This document shows, piece after piece, positions 26,190 through 38,724 of a stretch of DNA of 64,000 bases. A program made the translations under genes and the position numbers. The stretch is from the NCBI GenBank assembly GCA_021851865.1, contig JAJZBU010000013.1:1-64000 (forward strand). The letters are read 5' to 3'. The notes beneath the pieces are model-generated. The model was not told the DNA's origin and did no database searches. It saw nothing but the letters and a program-made list of their open reading frames with translations. The stretch is from Pseudomonadota bacterium. Lineage in GTDB: Bacteria > Pseudomonadota > Gammaproteobacteria > Pseudomonadales > Moraxellaceae. How positions within the stretch are numbered: position 1 is the first letter of the stretch; each line of letters opens with the position of its first letter.

Positions 26190-27515
26190 TCAGGTTCCTC
26201 GCACAAACACGGCGATCGACTCGACGTGCGCCGTATGTGGAAACATATCCATCACCCCCGCGCTCAGCAAGGTATAGCCCTGCCCCGCCAGGATGCCGGC
26301 ATCGCGCGCCAGCGTCGCCGGGTTGCACGATATATAGACGATCCGGCGCGCGCCCCAGCGCGGTAGATAGCGCATCACCTCTTCGGCGCCACTACGCGGC
26401 GGATCGATGAGGATACGGTCAAACTTCTCTCCCGCCAAGACCGATGTCTGCAAGTCCTGCTGTAGATTCTCGGCGTGAAAGACGAGGTGCTCGAGACCAT
26501 GCGCACGTGCGTTCTCAGCGGCACGTTCAGTCATCTCGACGCTGCCTTCGACACCGACGACGCTGCGTACCCGCCGCGCTAAGGGCAAGGTGAAATTGCC
26601 CAGGCCGCAAAAGAGGTCGAGGACGCGATGCTCGGGCTGAAGATCCAGCAAGTCCAATGCCAGATCGACCATGGCGCGATTGATGAAGGCGTGAATCTGG
26701 GTGAAATCGCTGGGATGGAAAGCCATGCGCAAGTCCGCCGCGGGCAAGGCATAGTGCAGTCGGTCTTGCGCCGTCGGCGTGGTCTGCGTCAATTGACAAA
26801 CGCTTTCCGGACCGGCGGACTGACCGTAGGCGATGAGGCCGTGCTGTGTACAAAACTCGATCAAATGCTGGCGATCGCTGGCTGACAAAGGCACCAGATG
26901 GCGGAAGATCAACGCCACTTCATCATCACCGGCGGCGAACTCGATCTGCGCGATCTGTTGCCGCGCCTCCAGCGCTTCGAGTTGCTGACGCAGCGCCGGC
27001 AAAAGCTGGGAAAGTCGCTCATCGAGAACGGCACAAGAACGCATGTCGACGAGAAAATTCGAGTGTTTTTCACGAAACCCGACGAGCAATCGCTCTTTTT
27101 TGAGAACGAAGCGCACTCCAAGGCGCGCCTTACGGCGATAACCCAGGGTCGCGGCACGTAGCGGTGGCAGCCAGGAGCGAGGTTCGATCGCACCAAAATG
27201 GCGCAGTTGTTCTGCCAGAGCCTGTTGCTTGTAGCGCAGCTGTGCCTCATTGCTCAGATGCTGCAAGGAGCAACCTCCGCAGACACCCGCGAGAGGGCAA
27301 GGTGGCTCGACACGATCCGGGCTGGCCTGCAGGATTTCGATGGCGCGCGCTTCATCGAAGCGGCGTTGCCGACGAATCCAGGCGGCACGTACCACCTCTC
27401 CCGGGAGAGCGGCGTCGACGAAGACCACCTTACCCTCATGATGGGCGATACCGCGCCCTTCATGACTGAGGGCTTCGATCTTGAGCTCGTGCTCGGGCAA
27501 GGGCTGACGACTCAT
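26190..27515 (-). CDS. rlmD: 23S rRNA (uracil-1939-C5)-methyltransferase RlmD
   Basis: The 441-residue enzyme has an N-terminal TRAM RNA-binding domain (ELKIEALSHEGRGIAHHEGK), the [4Fe-4S] ligand set CPLAGVCGGCSLQH, SAM motif LDLFCGLGNFTLPLA, and the catalytic Cys in YISCNPATLARD. It methylates U1939 of 23S rRNA. The start overlaps the exonuclease stop by four bases and relA begins one base after its stop. Confidence 0.95.
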   Translation of the reverse strand: MSRQPLPEHELKIEALSHEGRGIAHHEGKVVFVDAALPGEVVRAAWIRRQRRFDEARAIEILQASPDRVEPPCPLAGVCGGCSLQHLSNEAQLRYKQQALAEQLRHFGAIEPRSWLPPLRAATLGYRRKARLGVRFVLKKERLLVGFREKHSNFLVDMRSCAVLDERLSQLLPALRQQLEALEARQQIAQIEFAAGDDEVALIFRHLVPLSASDRQHLIEFCTQHGLIAYGQSAGPESVCQLTQTTPTAQDRLHYALPAADLRMAFHPSDFTQIHAFINRAMVDLALDLLDLQPEHRVLDLFCGLGNFTLPLARRVRSVVGVEGSVEMTERAAENARAHGLEHLVFHAENLQQDLQTSVLAGEKFDRILIDPPRSGAEEVMRYLPRWGARRIVYISCNPATLARDAGILAGQGYTLLSAGVMDMFPHTAHVESIAVFVRGT

Positions 27516-28300
27516 AGACCTTCCTCTTTCGCCGCCGTCCAGGCGGCGAGAAACTCGCGCCAGGTGGCATCTTCGCTTTGCGTCAGCAGCCCGCGCAGCA
27601 GCACTTCTTCCGCATCGACCTGATCAGCGCTGAAATGCCCGCGCAATTGTTGGAAACGCAAAAAAACCAACCAAGTGTTCATCACATCGGTTTCGCAATA
27701 GGCGCGGATCCCGGCGATATCGCCGCGCTGCCAAGCCGGCCAGACCTCCTGACCAGACATGCCGAGCTTACCCGGAAAACCGAGCAAGGTCGCGATATGG
27801 TCCAGGGGCACCGTGGCGCGTCCCTGATAAAGCGAGAGCAGGTCCATCAGGTCAATATGGCGCTGATGGTAGCGGCTGACGTAGTTGTTATAACGAAACT
27901 CTTTGTTATCTTCGCCCTGATCCCAGAAGGCGCGCGCATCGATTCGCCAACGCAGGGCGCGATAGCTCAGCACGGGCAGATCAAAAGCCTGCCCATTCCA
28001 GGAAATGAGGGTCGGGGTAAAGCGCTCCAGTCCAGCAAAGAAACGTCGGATGAGCGAGGCCTCATCGTCGCCAGGTTCGCCCAGCGACCACACTTTGAGC
28101 TGATCCTGATGGCGCAGGAGCACCGAGATGCAGACGATCTTTTGCAGGGTCAAACGCAGAAAGTCACTGCCATTCTCTTCGCGCCGCTGCAACTGCATGG
28201 CGGCGAGCACTTCCTCATCACCGAGTTCCTGCAGGCCATACAAGCGCCGGCCGGCCTCGATGTCAGGGATGGTCTCGATATCGAAAACGAAATAGTTCAC
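27512..28300 (-). CDS. Predicted 3'-5' exonuclease (DEDD, PolB-like)
   Basis: The 262-residue protein is a DEDD-superfamily exonuclease. ExoI is FVFDIETIPD at the N-terminus, ExoII is ISWNGQAFDLPVLSYRAL, and ExoIII is IRAYCETDVMNTWLVFLRFQ. It matches the stand-alone 'predicted 3'-5' exonuclease related to PolB exonuclease domain' family. The GTG at 28300 overlaps the cysM stop as GTGA; an upstream reading would only shadow cysM. The role is probably DNA or RNA proofreading or repair, but is not established for the family. Confidence 0.85.
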   Translation of the reverse strand: MNYFVFDIETIPDIEAGRRLYGLQELGDEEVLAAMQLQRREENGSDFLRLTLQKIVCISVLLRHQDQLKVWSLGEPGDDEASLIRRFFAGLERFTPTLISWNGQAFDLPVLSYRALRWRIDARAFWDQGEDNKEFRYNNYVSRYHQRHIDLMDLLSLYQGRATVPLDHIATLLGFPGKLGMSGQEVWPAWQRGDIAGIRAYCETDVMNTWLVFLRFQQLRGHFSADQVDAEEVLLRGLLTQSEDATWREFLAAWTAAKEEGL

Positions 28301-29184
28301 GTCACCTCCGCAAAGATGCCCGTCGAAAGATAGCGATCGCCACGATCGCAGACGATGGCGACGACGACAGCTTGAGGATGCTGTGCCGCCACCTGCAAGG
28401 CGGCGTGGACGGCGGCGCCACTCGAGACGCCGACACACAAGCCTTCCTGACGTGCCAGAGCCCGGACACAGGCGACGGCATCGACGACGTCGACGTCGAG
28501 CACACGGTCGACACGACGAGCGTCGTAGATCGCTGGCATGTACGCCGCCGGCCAGCGGCGTATCCCGGCGATCTGGCTGCCCGGAGCCGGCTGCAGGCCG
28601 ATGATCTCGACCTCCGGCTTGTGCTCTTTGAGATAGCGCGACACCCCCATGATGGTCCCCGTCGTCCCCATGCTACTGACAAAATGGGTGACGCGTCCCT
28701 CGCTCTGTCGCCAGATCTCCGGTCCCGTTCCTTCGTAATGCGCGCGCGGATTATCCGGATTGGAGAACTGATCGAGCATGAAGGCCTCACCACGATCGCG
28801 CATGGCCGTCGCGAGATCGCGCGCCCCCTCCATCCCCACCGCCGCTGACACCAGGATCAATTCGGCGCCATAGGCGCGCATGGCATCACAGCGCTCCTGC
28901 GTCTGGTTGTCCGGCATCACCAAGCTCATACGTAGCCCAAGAGCGGCTGCGACCATGGCCAGCGCGATGCCGGTATTGCCCGACGTCGCTTCCACCAAGC
29001 GATCTCCGACGGCGACTTCGCCACGCGCCATGGCGGCGCGCAACATCCAGGTCGCCGCCCGATCCTTGACCGAGCCGCCGGGATTTTGCCCTTCGAGTTT
29101 GACCCAGACTTCTCCCGCCCCGGTGGCGGGCAGGCGATTGAGTCGAATCAGAGGAGTGTGTCCCACGAGATCGAGCAGCAGCAT
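28297..29184 (-). CDS. cysM: Cysteine synthase B (O-acetylserine sulfhydrylase)
   Basis: PLP enzyme of 295 residues that makes cysteine from O-acetylserine and sulfide or thiosulfate. Lys40 in NPGGSVKDRAA binds PLP; TSGNTGIALA contacts the substrate; SSMGTTGTIMGVSRYLKE is the phosphate loop. MGTTGT and the short length favour CysM over CysK. GTG 29190, ATG 29187 and ATG 29184 are all possible; I use 29184, six bases after GGGGAG. It is divergent from barA and first of the minus-strand run through moeA. Confidence 0.93.
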   Translation of the reverse strand: MLLLDLVGHTPLIRLNRLPATGAGEVWVKLEGQNPGGSVKDRAATWMLRAAMARGEVAVGDRLVEATSGNTGIALAMVAAALGLRMSLVMPDNQTQERCDAMRAYGAELILVSAAVGMEGARDLATAMRDRGEAFMLDQFSNPDNPRAHYEGTGPEIWRQSEGRVTHFVSSMGTTGTIMGVSRYLKEHKPEVEIIGLQPAPGSQIAGIRRWPAAYMPAIYDARRVDRVLDVDVVDAVACVRALARQEGLCVGVSSGAAVHAALQVAAQHPQAVVVAIVCDRGDRYLSTGIFAEVT

Positions 29185-29257
29185 CATCACCTCCCCATAC
29201 TGCGAATGCTTAAAGCCCGCTATAGTACACCGCTGACCCCCCTAACGGCGAATAGGC

Positions 29258-31870
29258 ATGCCTCCTACTTTCCTACAGCGATTGCTACTCATCACTTTGA
29301 GTCCGGTCCTTCTGGTCGTTCTGTTGGCGGCAGGCTTTCACCTTCAGAACAGCTTCAGCGAGATCGATCAGGAACAAAGTCAGCATCGCCAACTGCTCAC
29401 CGAAACCCTGCGACTGCGCCTGCTCGAACACGCCGGGGAAGCGCCTGGGGAATTTTTGCAGGACAACGGCGACAACGACGACCTGCGCGCCTGGGCGCTG
29501 ATCGACGCGCAAGGGCACACGCTCTTCTATGCCGGCTTGCACCCACCACGGCACCTCCTGCCGGGCGCCGCAATCTCTTTGCCCAAAAATGAACAACTGC
29601 GCTTGGTCGGCCAACTGCCCACCTATGCGCGCCCCGTCTGGTTATGGCTACAGTTTTCTGGTAACGGTGCGCGCCTGCGCAAAGATGAAACGCTGCTCGC
29701 CGCCTTATTGTTGACCCTCGCCGCTCTTGGCCTGAGCTCGATCTTCGTCGTCGCCAGCACGCGACATCTGCTACGTCCCATCCGCGGCATCATCGAGACG
29801 GCAGGAAAATTGCGCGGTGCACAATGGGACACACGCTTCCCCGAACAAGGCAGTCGCGAGTTCAATATGCTCGGCCAGTATCTCAACCAGATGCTGAGCA
29901 CGCTGCAAAATGAAGTCGATGACCTCAAACAGAGTATGGATCAGACCCACGAGGACCTGCAATCGACACTCGAGTCGATGGAGATCAAAAATATCGAGCT
30001 CTCCCTGGCGCGCAAGGAGGCGCTGGAGGCCAATCGCATCAAATCCGAATTTCTCGCCAACATGTCCCATGAGATCCGCACCCCGCTCAATGGCATCATG
30101 GGCTTTGCCAACCTGCTCGCACGTAGCCGCCTGTCGGCGCGGCAGAATGACTATGTGCAGACCATCCAGAAATCTTCGGAGAATCTGCTCGCCATCATCA
30201 ACGACGTCCTGGATCTGAGCAAAATCGAGGCCGACAAGCTCATTCTTGAGCACATTCCGTTCAATATCGAGGAGTGTGTCCATGATGTGCAGAACCTTCT
30301 GGCGCCGCTGGCTGAGGCAAAACGCTTGCAGCAGATTACTTTTGTCTATCAGGACGTCCCGCGCCACCTCATGGGCGATCCGTTGCGTATCAAGCAGATC
30401 CTCATCAATCTGCTCAGCAATGCGATCAAATTCACGCCACAGGGCGATATCACGCTGCGCGTCATGCTGGAGCAGGAAGATGCGCAGGAACCGACCTTGC
30501 GTCTGAGCGTCACCGACACCGGCATCGGCGTCCCTGCCGATGAATCGCTGTTTCAGCCTTTCAGCCAGGGCGGTTTACAGAATAAATATGGCGGCACCGG
30601 CCTCGGCCTCGTCATCAGCAAACGTCTGGTCGAAATGATGGGCGGCGAAATCAGCTATGAGAGCACGCTCGGACAAGGCAGCACGTTCTGGTTCACTCTG
30701 CGCCTGCGGCGTGACACTCTGCTACAAGAGTCGACCGAGCCGGCTTTATTTGCCAGCTGCGCCTTGATCATCGCTCACGATGGCCTGCGCCAGATGTGGG
30801 AACACCTGCTCGCGCGCTGGTGCAGCAAGGTCCATTGCTTCCGTCACGAGACTGATTTTGACATCGACAGCCTCAAGCCTGACCTTGTCGTCGCCTATGT
30901 CCATCTGCAGGAAGCCGACCCACTGCTAGCACAAACGCAGCAACAGGGGCTGCCGCTTCTGCTTCTGCACGACAGTTCAGATCCCGGCGTTGATCGTCTG
31001 CATGATCTCGACACCGTGCAAACACTCGCCCTTCCCGCTTCTGCACAAAAACTCTGGTCCTGCTTGCAGCAGCTTCAGCCCCACCCATCGCCGACCGCGC
31101 TGACAGCGCCGCCCCCCCTCCTCCCGAGCGGGACGATACTGGTCGTCGACGATCACCCGGCCAACCTGCTCCTCGTGTCGACTTTGCTTGAAGACCTGGG
31201 CCTGAAGGTCTTGCCCGCCGATCATGGCGAAGCCGCTGTCGCCTGTGTGCAACGCGAGGCGGTCGACATGATCCTCATGGATATTCGTATGCCCGGCATG
31301 GATGGCCTGACCGCGACACGCGTCATCCGGGCGCTGGACTCGTGCCCGAGCATGCCCATCATCGCCCTGACCGCACACGCCATGGCCGGGGAGCGACAGG
31401 ACGCTCTCGCCGCCGGCATGGACGACTACATGACCAAACCCTTGCAGGAGGCGCAGCTGCGTCGTCTCGTCCTACGCTGGCTGTCCCCTGGTGCGCGCAC
31501 CGCCGCCAGTCCCGTCAAAGCTGATCCCGTCGACTGGGAGGAAGGTCGCCGACTCGCCGCTGGCAAGAAGGATCTGGCCGAAGAAATGATCGCGATGCTG
31601 GTGGCCGGCTTGCCGGCAGAGGGCGAAGCCTTGCGTCTGGCCCTGGCGCAAGGCGATTATGAGCAACTGCTCGATCGCGTCCATTACATCCATGGCGCCT
31701 GCCGCTACTGTGGGGTTCCACGCCTACGCGCCCTTGCCGGTGCACTGGATCAGCGCCTGCGTCAGGAACTCCGCGAAGACGATACGACACTCACCGCGGA
31801 AATCACGACCTTGCTCATCGCCATGCAGGAACTGATCGACTGGTGGCAGACACGTCAGACGTCGTCCTAG
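29258..31870 (+). CDS. barA: BarA/GacS-type hybrid sensor kinase
   Basis: Tripartite kinase of 870 residues. It has a membrane helix near 7-27, a periplasmic sensor, a second helix near 145-170, HAMP, and a kinase core with His271 (NMSHEIRTPLNGIMGF) and an ATPase domain (GTGLGLVISKRLVEMMGG). A degenerate receiver-like segment follows (residues about 500-600), then a true receiver with Asp675 (MILMDIRMPG) and an Hpt domain with His809 (HYIHGACRYCG). This layout, next to cysM, is that of GacS/BarA, which phosphorylates GacA/UvrY to switch on CsrA-antagonising small RNAs. No gacA gene is in the window. A TATAGT at 29221-29226 may be its -10 element. Confidence 0.93.
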   Translation: MPPTFLQRLLLITLSPVLLVVLLAAGFHLQNSFSEIDQEQSQHRQLLTETLRLRLLEHAGEAPGEFLQDNGDNDDLRAWALIDAQGHTLFYAGLHPPRHLLPGAAISLPKNEQLRLVGQLPTYARPVWLWLQFSGNGARLRKDETLLAALLLTLAALGLSSIFVVASTRHLLRPIRGIIETAGKLRGAQWDTRFPEQGSREFNMLGQYLNQMLSTLQNEVDDLKQSMDQTHEDLQSTLESMEIKNIELSLARKEALEANRIKSEFLANMSHEIRTPLNGIMGFANLLARSRLSARQNDYVQTIQKSSENLLAIINDVLDLSKIEADKLILEHIPFNIEECVHDVQNLLAPLAEAKRLQQITFVYQDVPRHLMGDPLRIKQILINLLSNAIKFTPQGDITLRVMLEQEDAQEPTLRLSVTDTGIGVPADESLFQPFSQGGLQNKYGGTGLGLVISKRLVEMMGGEISYESTLGQGSTFWFTLRLRRDTLLQESTEPALFASCALIIAHDGLRQMWEHLLARWCSKVHCFRHETDFDIDSLKPDLVVAYVHLQEADPLLAQTQQQGLPLLLLHDSSDPGVDRLHDLDTVQTLALPASAQKLWSCLQQLQPHPSPTALTAPPPLLPSGTILVVDDHPANLLLVSTLLEDLGLKVLPADHGEAAVACVQREAVDMILMDIRMPGMDGLTATRVIRALDSCPSMPIIALTAHAMAGERQDALAAGMDDYMTKPLQEAQLRRLVLRWLSPGARTAASPVKADPVDWEEGRRLAAGKKDLAEEMIAMLVAGLPAEGEALRLALAQGDYEQLLDRVHYIHGACRYCGVPRLRALAGALDQRLRQELREDDTTLTAEITTLLIAMQELIDWWQTRQTSS

Positions 31871-31874
31871 CGCC

Positions 31875-34325
31875 CTACTCACGCCGGGGCAGCAGGATCT
31901 CGCGCTGGCCATTGCTCCCCATGGCACCCACCACTCCGGCGTTTTCCATGGCCTCGATCAGGCGTGCCGCACGGTTGTACCCGATCTTGAAGCGGCGCTG
32001 CACGAAAGAGGCCGAAGCACGGCGGGTCTCGAGGACGAAGGCCAGAGCCTGGTCATAAAGAGCGTCCTGTTCGGGATCATCGCCGTCGCCATTTTCATCT
32101 CCGCCTGCGGCATCGCCGACCTCATAACTGCCTTCGACGATGGCCTCGATATACGCCGGGGCGCCACGCGAGCGCCAATGCGAACAGACACGATGCACTT
32201 CCTCGTCCGCCACAAAAGCGCCATGGACGCGTTCTGGTAAACCCGTTCCAGGCGGTAGAAAAAGCATGTCGCCCTGTCCCAGCAGCTGCTCCGCCCCGCC
32301 CTGATCGAGGATGGTGCGTGAATCGATGCGACTCGACACCTGAAAAGCGATGCGCGTCGGGATATTGGCCTTGATCAGGCCGGTGATGACATCGACCGAC
32401 GGCCTCTGCGTCGCCAGGATCAGATGGATACCAGCGGCGCGCGCCTTCTGCGCGATGCGGGCGATGAGTTCCTCCACTTTCTTGCCGACCACCATCATCA
32501 TGTCAGCGAACTCATCGACCACGATGACGATGGCAGGCAAGGTCGAGAGCAGCGATGGGCCTTCTTCAAGAGCGCTGTCCTGTCGACGCCAGAGCGGATC
32601 ACGTAGCGGCGTACCGGCTTTTTCCATCTCCAGGACTTTCTTGTTGTAGCCGGCAAGATTGCGTACGCCTACGGCCGCCAGCAACTTGTAGCGCCTTTCC
32701 ATTTCGGCCACCGACCAACGCAGGGCATTGGCCGCCTCTTTCATATCGGTGACCACCGGCGTCAAAAGATGCGGAATGCCATCGTAGATCGACAATTCCA
32801 GCATCTTGGGGTCGATCATGATCATGCGCACCTCGGCTGGCGTCGCCTTGTAGAGAATGCTCAGGATCATGGCGTTGACGCCGACCGATTTGCCCGAGCC
32901 GGTGGTCCCGGCCACCAGCAGATGCGGCATGCGGGCCAGATCGGCGACGACCGGACGTCCACCGATATCCTTGCCCAGGACCAGGGTCAGAGGCGACTCC
33001 TTGCTGTCATACTCCACCGAAGAAAGAACTTCAGAAAGACGAACCATCTCTCTGACTTCATTAGGTATTTCTATGCCAACAACCGATTTCCCGGGAATCA
33101 CCTCAACCACGCGCACCGAGATGACGGCGAGGGAACGCGCCAGATCCTTGGCGATATTGCTGATGCGCGCCACCTTGACACCGGCGGCCGGCTGAATCTC
33201 AAAACGCGTGATGACCGGCCCCGGCTGCACCGCTTTGACCTCGGCGTCGATCCCGAATTCACGCAGCTTGATTTCGAGAAGACGCGACAGGCCCTCGAGC
33301 GTTTCAGGGCTGTAGCCGCGCTTTTTCGCCGTGTCAGGCGGATCCAGCAAGGCGATCGCCGGTAGATCACGCGCTTCATCAGCGGCGAACATCTCCGATT
33401 GCCGTTCTCTCTCGGCACGCGGACTCAAGGCCACGGGGGCCGCTACCGGCTGGATGTCGGGCTGTGAACGCGGCGCGCGCATCTCCAGCGCATCGATGTG
33501 ATCGCCCCAAGGCGGCGCGCTCGCCTCTGCTGCCTCTTCGAATACGGGTTCCTGACGTGGTCTCTCCGCGCTTTTCTTGCGCGCCGGCTTGGCCACGACG
33601 GCGGGTTCCGGCGGCGGCACTTCGGTGGCGAGTTGTTCCTGCACCCGGCGATTGCTGATGTGCAAGGTGAAGTTGGCATCTTCCTGCTGTAAAAACTCTC
33701 GCCGCAAGGCGCGTTGCTGACGCCAGTACTGAAAACTCCGCGTCATCCTTCCCCAAGTCGCCTCCTGGGCGACGACCAGAGCACGGTCACAGGGCGCACC
33801 GATGGTCTCGCACCAATCGAGCCAAGGCAGGTCGAGCGCCAAAGTCCAGCCCAGGAATGCCGCCGACAGCAGCAGGAGCGTCGCCACGGGCAGGCCTAGA
33901 ACATGCCAGGCGGCCATCCCGACGATGCCACCGACGAGACCGCCAGCAGCGTCGTCTATCCATGCTGCCGGTTGGTAAAAGTGCAGGCGCGCCAGCGCCG
34001 CCGTGGCGACGAGAGCGAGCAGCAACGATGCCACACGCAAGAGCGGGCCATGCAGCGAGGCCCGCGCCTGAGGCCACAAGGGAAGGGCGCGCAAGAAGAG
34101 ATAGAGCGAGAGCAGAAAGGCGCAGGGCCCGAGACCGACATAGAGCAGATCGCCAAAATGCGCCCCCCAGGCACCCAAAGGATGCGCCCAGTCGCCACCA
34201 TCACCGCTGTGCTCCCAGACGGGATCGTGATCAGAGCGTAGTGCTACGGCCAGAGCGATGAACAGGCCGAGCAGGCCATGACCCATCGCCTGCACACCCC
34301 GCCATACTCGCTGCCGCCAATCCAC
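31875..34325 (-). CDS. ftsK: DNA translocase FtsK
   Basis: Septal DNA pump of 816 residues. It has four membrane helices in the first 200 residues, a shorter than usual linker rich in Pro, Ala and Glu, the RecA-like motor with Walker A GTTGSGKS near residue 475 and Walker [13 protein letters not shown], and a C-terminal gamma winged-helix ([24 protein letters not shown]) that reads KOPS and activates XerD. I choose the GTG at 34325 because AAGG precedes it at seven bases; upstream in-frame codons have no signal. It converges on barA with four bases between stops. Confidence 0.95.
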   Translation of the reverse strand: MDWRQRVWRGVQAMGHGLLGLFIALAVALRSDHDPVWEHSGDGGDWAHPLGAWGAHFGDLLYVGLGPCAFLLSLYLFLRALPLWPQARASLHGPLLRVASLLLALVATAALARLHFYQPAAWIDDAAGGLVGGIVGMAAWHVLGLPVATLLLLSAAFLGWTLALDLPWLDWCETIGAPCDRALVVAQEATWGRMTRSFQYWRQQRALRREFLQQEDANFTLHISNRRVQEQLATEVPPPEPAVVAKPARKKSAERPRQEPVFEEAAEASAPPWGDHIDALEMRAPRSQPDIQPVAAPVALSPRAERERQSEMFAADEARDLPAIALLDPPDTAKKRGYSPETLEGLSRLLEIKLREFGIDAEVKAVQPGPVITRFEIQPAAGVKVARISNIAKDLARSLAVISVRVVEVIPGKSVVGIEIPNEVREMVRLSEVLSSVEYDSKESPLTLVLGKDIGGRPVVADLARMPHLLVAGTTGSGKSVGVNAMILSILYKATPAEVRMIMIDPKMLELSIYDGIPHLLTPVVTDMKEAANALRWSVAEMERRYKLLAAVGVRNLAGYNKKVLEMEKAGTPLRDPLWRRQDSALEEGPSLLSTLPAIVIVVDEFADMMMVVGKKVEELIARIAQKARAAGIHLILATQRPSVDVITGLIKANIPTRIAFQVSSRIDSRTILDQGGAEQLLGQGDMLFLPPGTGLPERVHGAFVADEEVHRVCSHWRSRGAPAYIEAIVEGSYEVGDAAGGDENGDGDDPEQDALYDQALAFVLETRRASASFVQRRFKIGYNRAARLIEAMENAGVVGAMGSNGQREILLPRRE

Positions 34326-34389
34326 GCTACCGCCTTGCACCACGATCGACTTCCTGACTGAGCCCGACAGGCGGTCATTGTAACCTACT

Positions 34390-36515
<2,126 letters not shown>

Positions 36516-36516
<1 letters not shown>

Positions 36517-37259
36517 TGTCCTCGCCCATCCCGTGGCTGGAGCGGGATACGCCTTTCCCCCTCCCGCCCTGGCGTAAAGGGCCTTTCCCAGGACTGGTCG
36601 CCGGTGGCGGCGATCTGTCACCTGGGCGGTTGCTGCAAGCCTACCGCCAGGGTCTCTTTCCCTGGTATGAACACGGCGACCCCATCCTCTGGTGGTCACC
36701 CGATCCACGCGGCGTCATCGTCCCCGCAGAACTGCACATAGCACGGCGATTGCGCCGCGACTTGCCGCATTACAACTACCGCATCGTCATCGATCATGAT
36801 TTCATGGCGGTCATGCAGGGCTGCGCCATGGATCGTCCGGGTGAGACCGGCACCTGGGTTCACCCTGAGATGATCGACGCCTATGTGCGCCTCTTCCATT
36901 TGGGGCACGCGCACGCCTTCGCCGTCTATGACGAAGATGAACTCATCGGCGGTCTCTATGGCGTCACGGTTGGACGCATTTTCTGCGCCGAATCGATGTT
37001 CTCACGCCAATCGAATGCCTCGAAACTGGCCCTGATCGCGAGCGTGCTCTGGCTGGCTGCCGCCGGCTGTCCCCTCATCGACACCCAATTGCTGAACCCG
37101 CACATCGCTCGTCTCGGCGCCAAAGAGATTCCACGCGCCAGCTATCTGGCTATACTTAAGCGCGAGCAATCAGAACATTTACGCGATCCCTGGCAGACTG
37201 GCAGGGATCTCATGCCTTGGCTGCAGCAGCTTGACGTGCGAGGAAGTCCCCGCCCATGA
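36516..37259 (+). CDS. aat: Leucyl/phenylalanyl-tRNA-protein transferase
   Basis: Adds Leu or Phe to N-terminal Lys or Arg, creating an N-degron for ClpS-ClpAP. The 247-residue protein contains the family blocks PALAxxGGDLS-like AGGGDLSPGRLLQAYRQG, FPWYEHGDPILWWSPDPRGV, GTWVHPEMIDAY and GGLYGVTVGRIFCAESMFS. It overlaps trxB by one base and bpt by four. Confidence 0.95.
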
Positions 37260-37963
37260 GTTCCGGCAACGAATTGCGTTTTTTCAGCACCGCCGTGCAT
37301 GACTGCAGCTATCTGTCGGGTCATCAGGCCTCGACGCTGTTCGCCGATCCGGAACAAAGCATGAACGTGGCGATTTATAGCCACCTGTCGCGGCTCGGCT
37401 TTCGCCGTAGCGGTGACTTCGTCTATCGCCCGCACTGCAGTCAGTGTCGGTCTTGTGTGCCGGTACGCATCCCGGTGGCACTCTTCCGTCCGACACGCCA
37501 GCACCGTCGCACTTGGCAGATGAATCAGGATCTCATCGTGAGCTGGGAACGCCCTGGTTTGAACGAAGAGCGCTACGCCCTCTACGCCGCCTATATAACA
37601 AGTCGCCACAACAACGGCGACATGTATCCACCCAATCGCGAACAGTATCGCTCCTTTTTGCTGTCGACCTGGTCCGATCTCATGTTTCTCGAGTTCCGTC
37701 TGCAAGGACGCCTCGTCGCCGTCGCCGTCTGTGACTGGTTGCAGGATGGCCTCTCCGCTACCTACACCTTCTACGATCCCGATTTGCGCGCGCGCAGCCT
37801 CGGCACCTATGCCATTCTTTGTCAGATCGAAAGCTGCCGTCGCCTCGACCTGCATGCGCTCTATCTCGGCCACTGGATCAAAGAATCCCCCAAAATGGCC
37901 TACAAGGCGCGCTTCCGCCCCCTCGAACTGTATATTCATGACACTTGGCTGCTGGCACGCTGA
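37256..37963 (+). CDS. bpt: Aspartate/glutamate leucyltransferase
   Basis: The 235-residue protein belongs to the bacterial branch of the arginyltransferase (ATE) family, which transfers Leu to N-terminal Asp or Glu. Key features are the N-terminal [16 protein letters not shown], Cys-rich [18 protein letters not shown], and C-terminal [20 protein letters not shown]. With Aat it feeds substrates to the ClpS adaptor encoded 20 kb downstream. The start overlaps aat by four bases. Confidence 0.94.
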   Translation: MSSGNELRFFSTAVHDCSYLSGHQASTLFADPEQSMNVAIYSHLSRLGFRRSGDFVYRPHCSQCRSCVPVRIPVALFRPTRQHRRTWQMNQDLIVSWERPGLNEERYALYAAYITSRHNNGDMYPPNREQYRSFLLSTWSDLMFLEFRLQGRLVAVAVCDWLQDGLSATYTFYDPDLRARSLGTYAILCQIESCRRLDLHALYLGHWIKESPKMAYKARFRPLELYIHDTWLLAR

Positions 37964-37982
37964 ACCCAGAAAGGCCTATAAT
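37953..37982 (+). promoter_or_regulatory. Candidate sigma-70 promoter before ubiG
   Basis: A perfect TATAAT at 37977-37982 lies 18 bases after TGGCAC (37953-37958). It falls in the 47-base gap between bpt and ubiG, about 29 bases before the chosen ubiG start, so ubiG-mupP-yciK could have its own promoter inside the trxB run. The -35 match is modest. Confidence 0.4.
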
Positions 37983-38010
37983 GGCGGCCCCGACGAGTAC
38001 AAGGGCCGCG

Positions 38011-38724
38011 ATGATGAGCAGCAATGTCGACCATGCCGAAATCGCCAAATTTGAGGCTCTAGCAGAACGCTGGTGGGATAGCGAGGGCGAGTTCAAGCCG
38101 CTGCACGCGATCAACCCTCTGCGTTTGAGCTGGATCGATGAACACGCGCCCTTGTCGGGACGACGGGTGCTCGATGTCGGTTGTGGCGGCGGCATTCTCG
38201 CGGAAAGCATGGCGCGTAGCGGCGCCGAGGTCACCGGCATCGACATGGGCGAAGCGCCGCTCACCGTCGCCCGCCGCCACGCCCAGGCCAGCGGTGTGCA
38301 ACATCTCGACTATCAGCGTATCGCCGTCGAAGAATTGGCCGCGCAAACCCCCGCCGCCTACGATATCGTCACCTGCATGGAAATGCTCGAACACGTGCCG
38401 CAGCCGGATTCGGTCGTCGCTGCCTGCAAAAATCTGGTCAAACCGGGCGGCTGGGTGTTTTTCTCCAGCATCAATCGCAATCCCAAATCCTGGCTCTTCG
38501 CCATCGTCGGCGCCGAATACGTGTTGCGCTTGTTGCCGCGCGGAACGCACGACTACGAACGATTCATCCGCCCATCCGAACTCGATGCTTGGATGCGCCA
38601 GCACGGTCTGCAGCGAGAAGACATGACCGGCCTGCACTACCATCCCCTGACCCGACGCTTCTGGCTCGCCGACAATGTTGATGTCAACTACATGGTCGCC
38701 AGCCGCCGTTCCCAGGATGCATGA
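38011..38724 (+). CDS. ubiG: Ubiquinone biosynthesis O-methyltransferase UbiG
   Basis: Catalyses both O-methylations of the ubiquinone head group. The 237-residue protein opens with the family sequence [18 protein letters not shown], has SAM motif [15 protein letters not shown], and later [10 protein letters not shown] and [15 protein letters not shown] codons at 38011 and 38014 follow AAGGG; the ATG at 37981 would sit on the -10 element. Its stop overlaps the mupP start. Confidence 0.95.
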   Translation: MMSSNVDHAEIAKFEALAERWWDSEGEFKPLHAINPLRLSWIDEHAPLSGRRVLDVGCGGGILAESMARSGAEVTGIDMGEAPLTVARRHAQASGVQHLDYQRIAVEELAAQTPAAYDIVTCMEMLEHVPQPDSVVAACKNLVKPGGWVFFSSINRNPKSWLFAIVGAEYVLRLLPRGTHDYERFIRPSELDAWMRQHGLQREDMTGLHYHPLTRRFWLADNVDVNYMVASRRSQDA

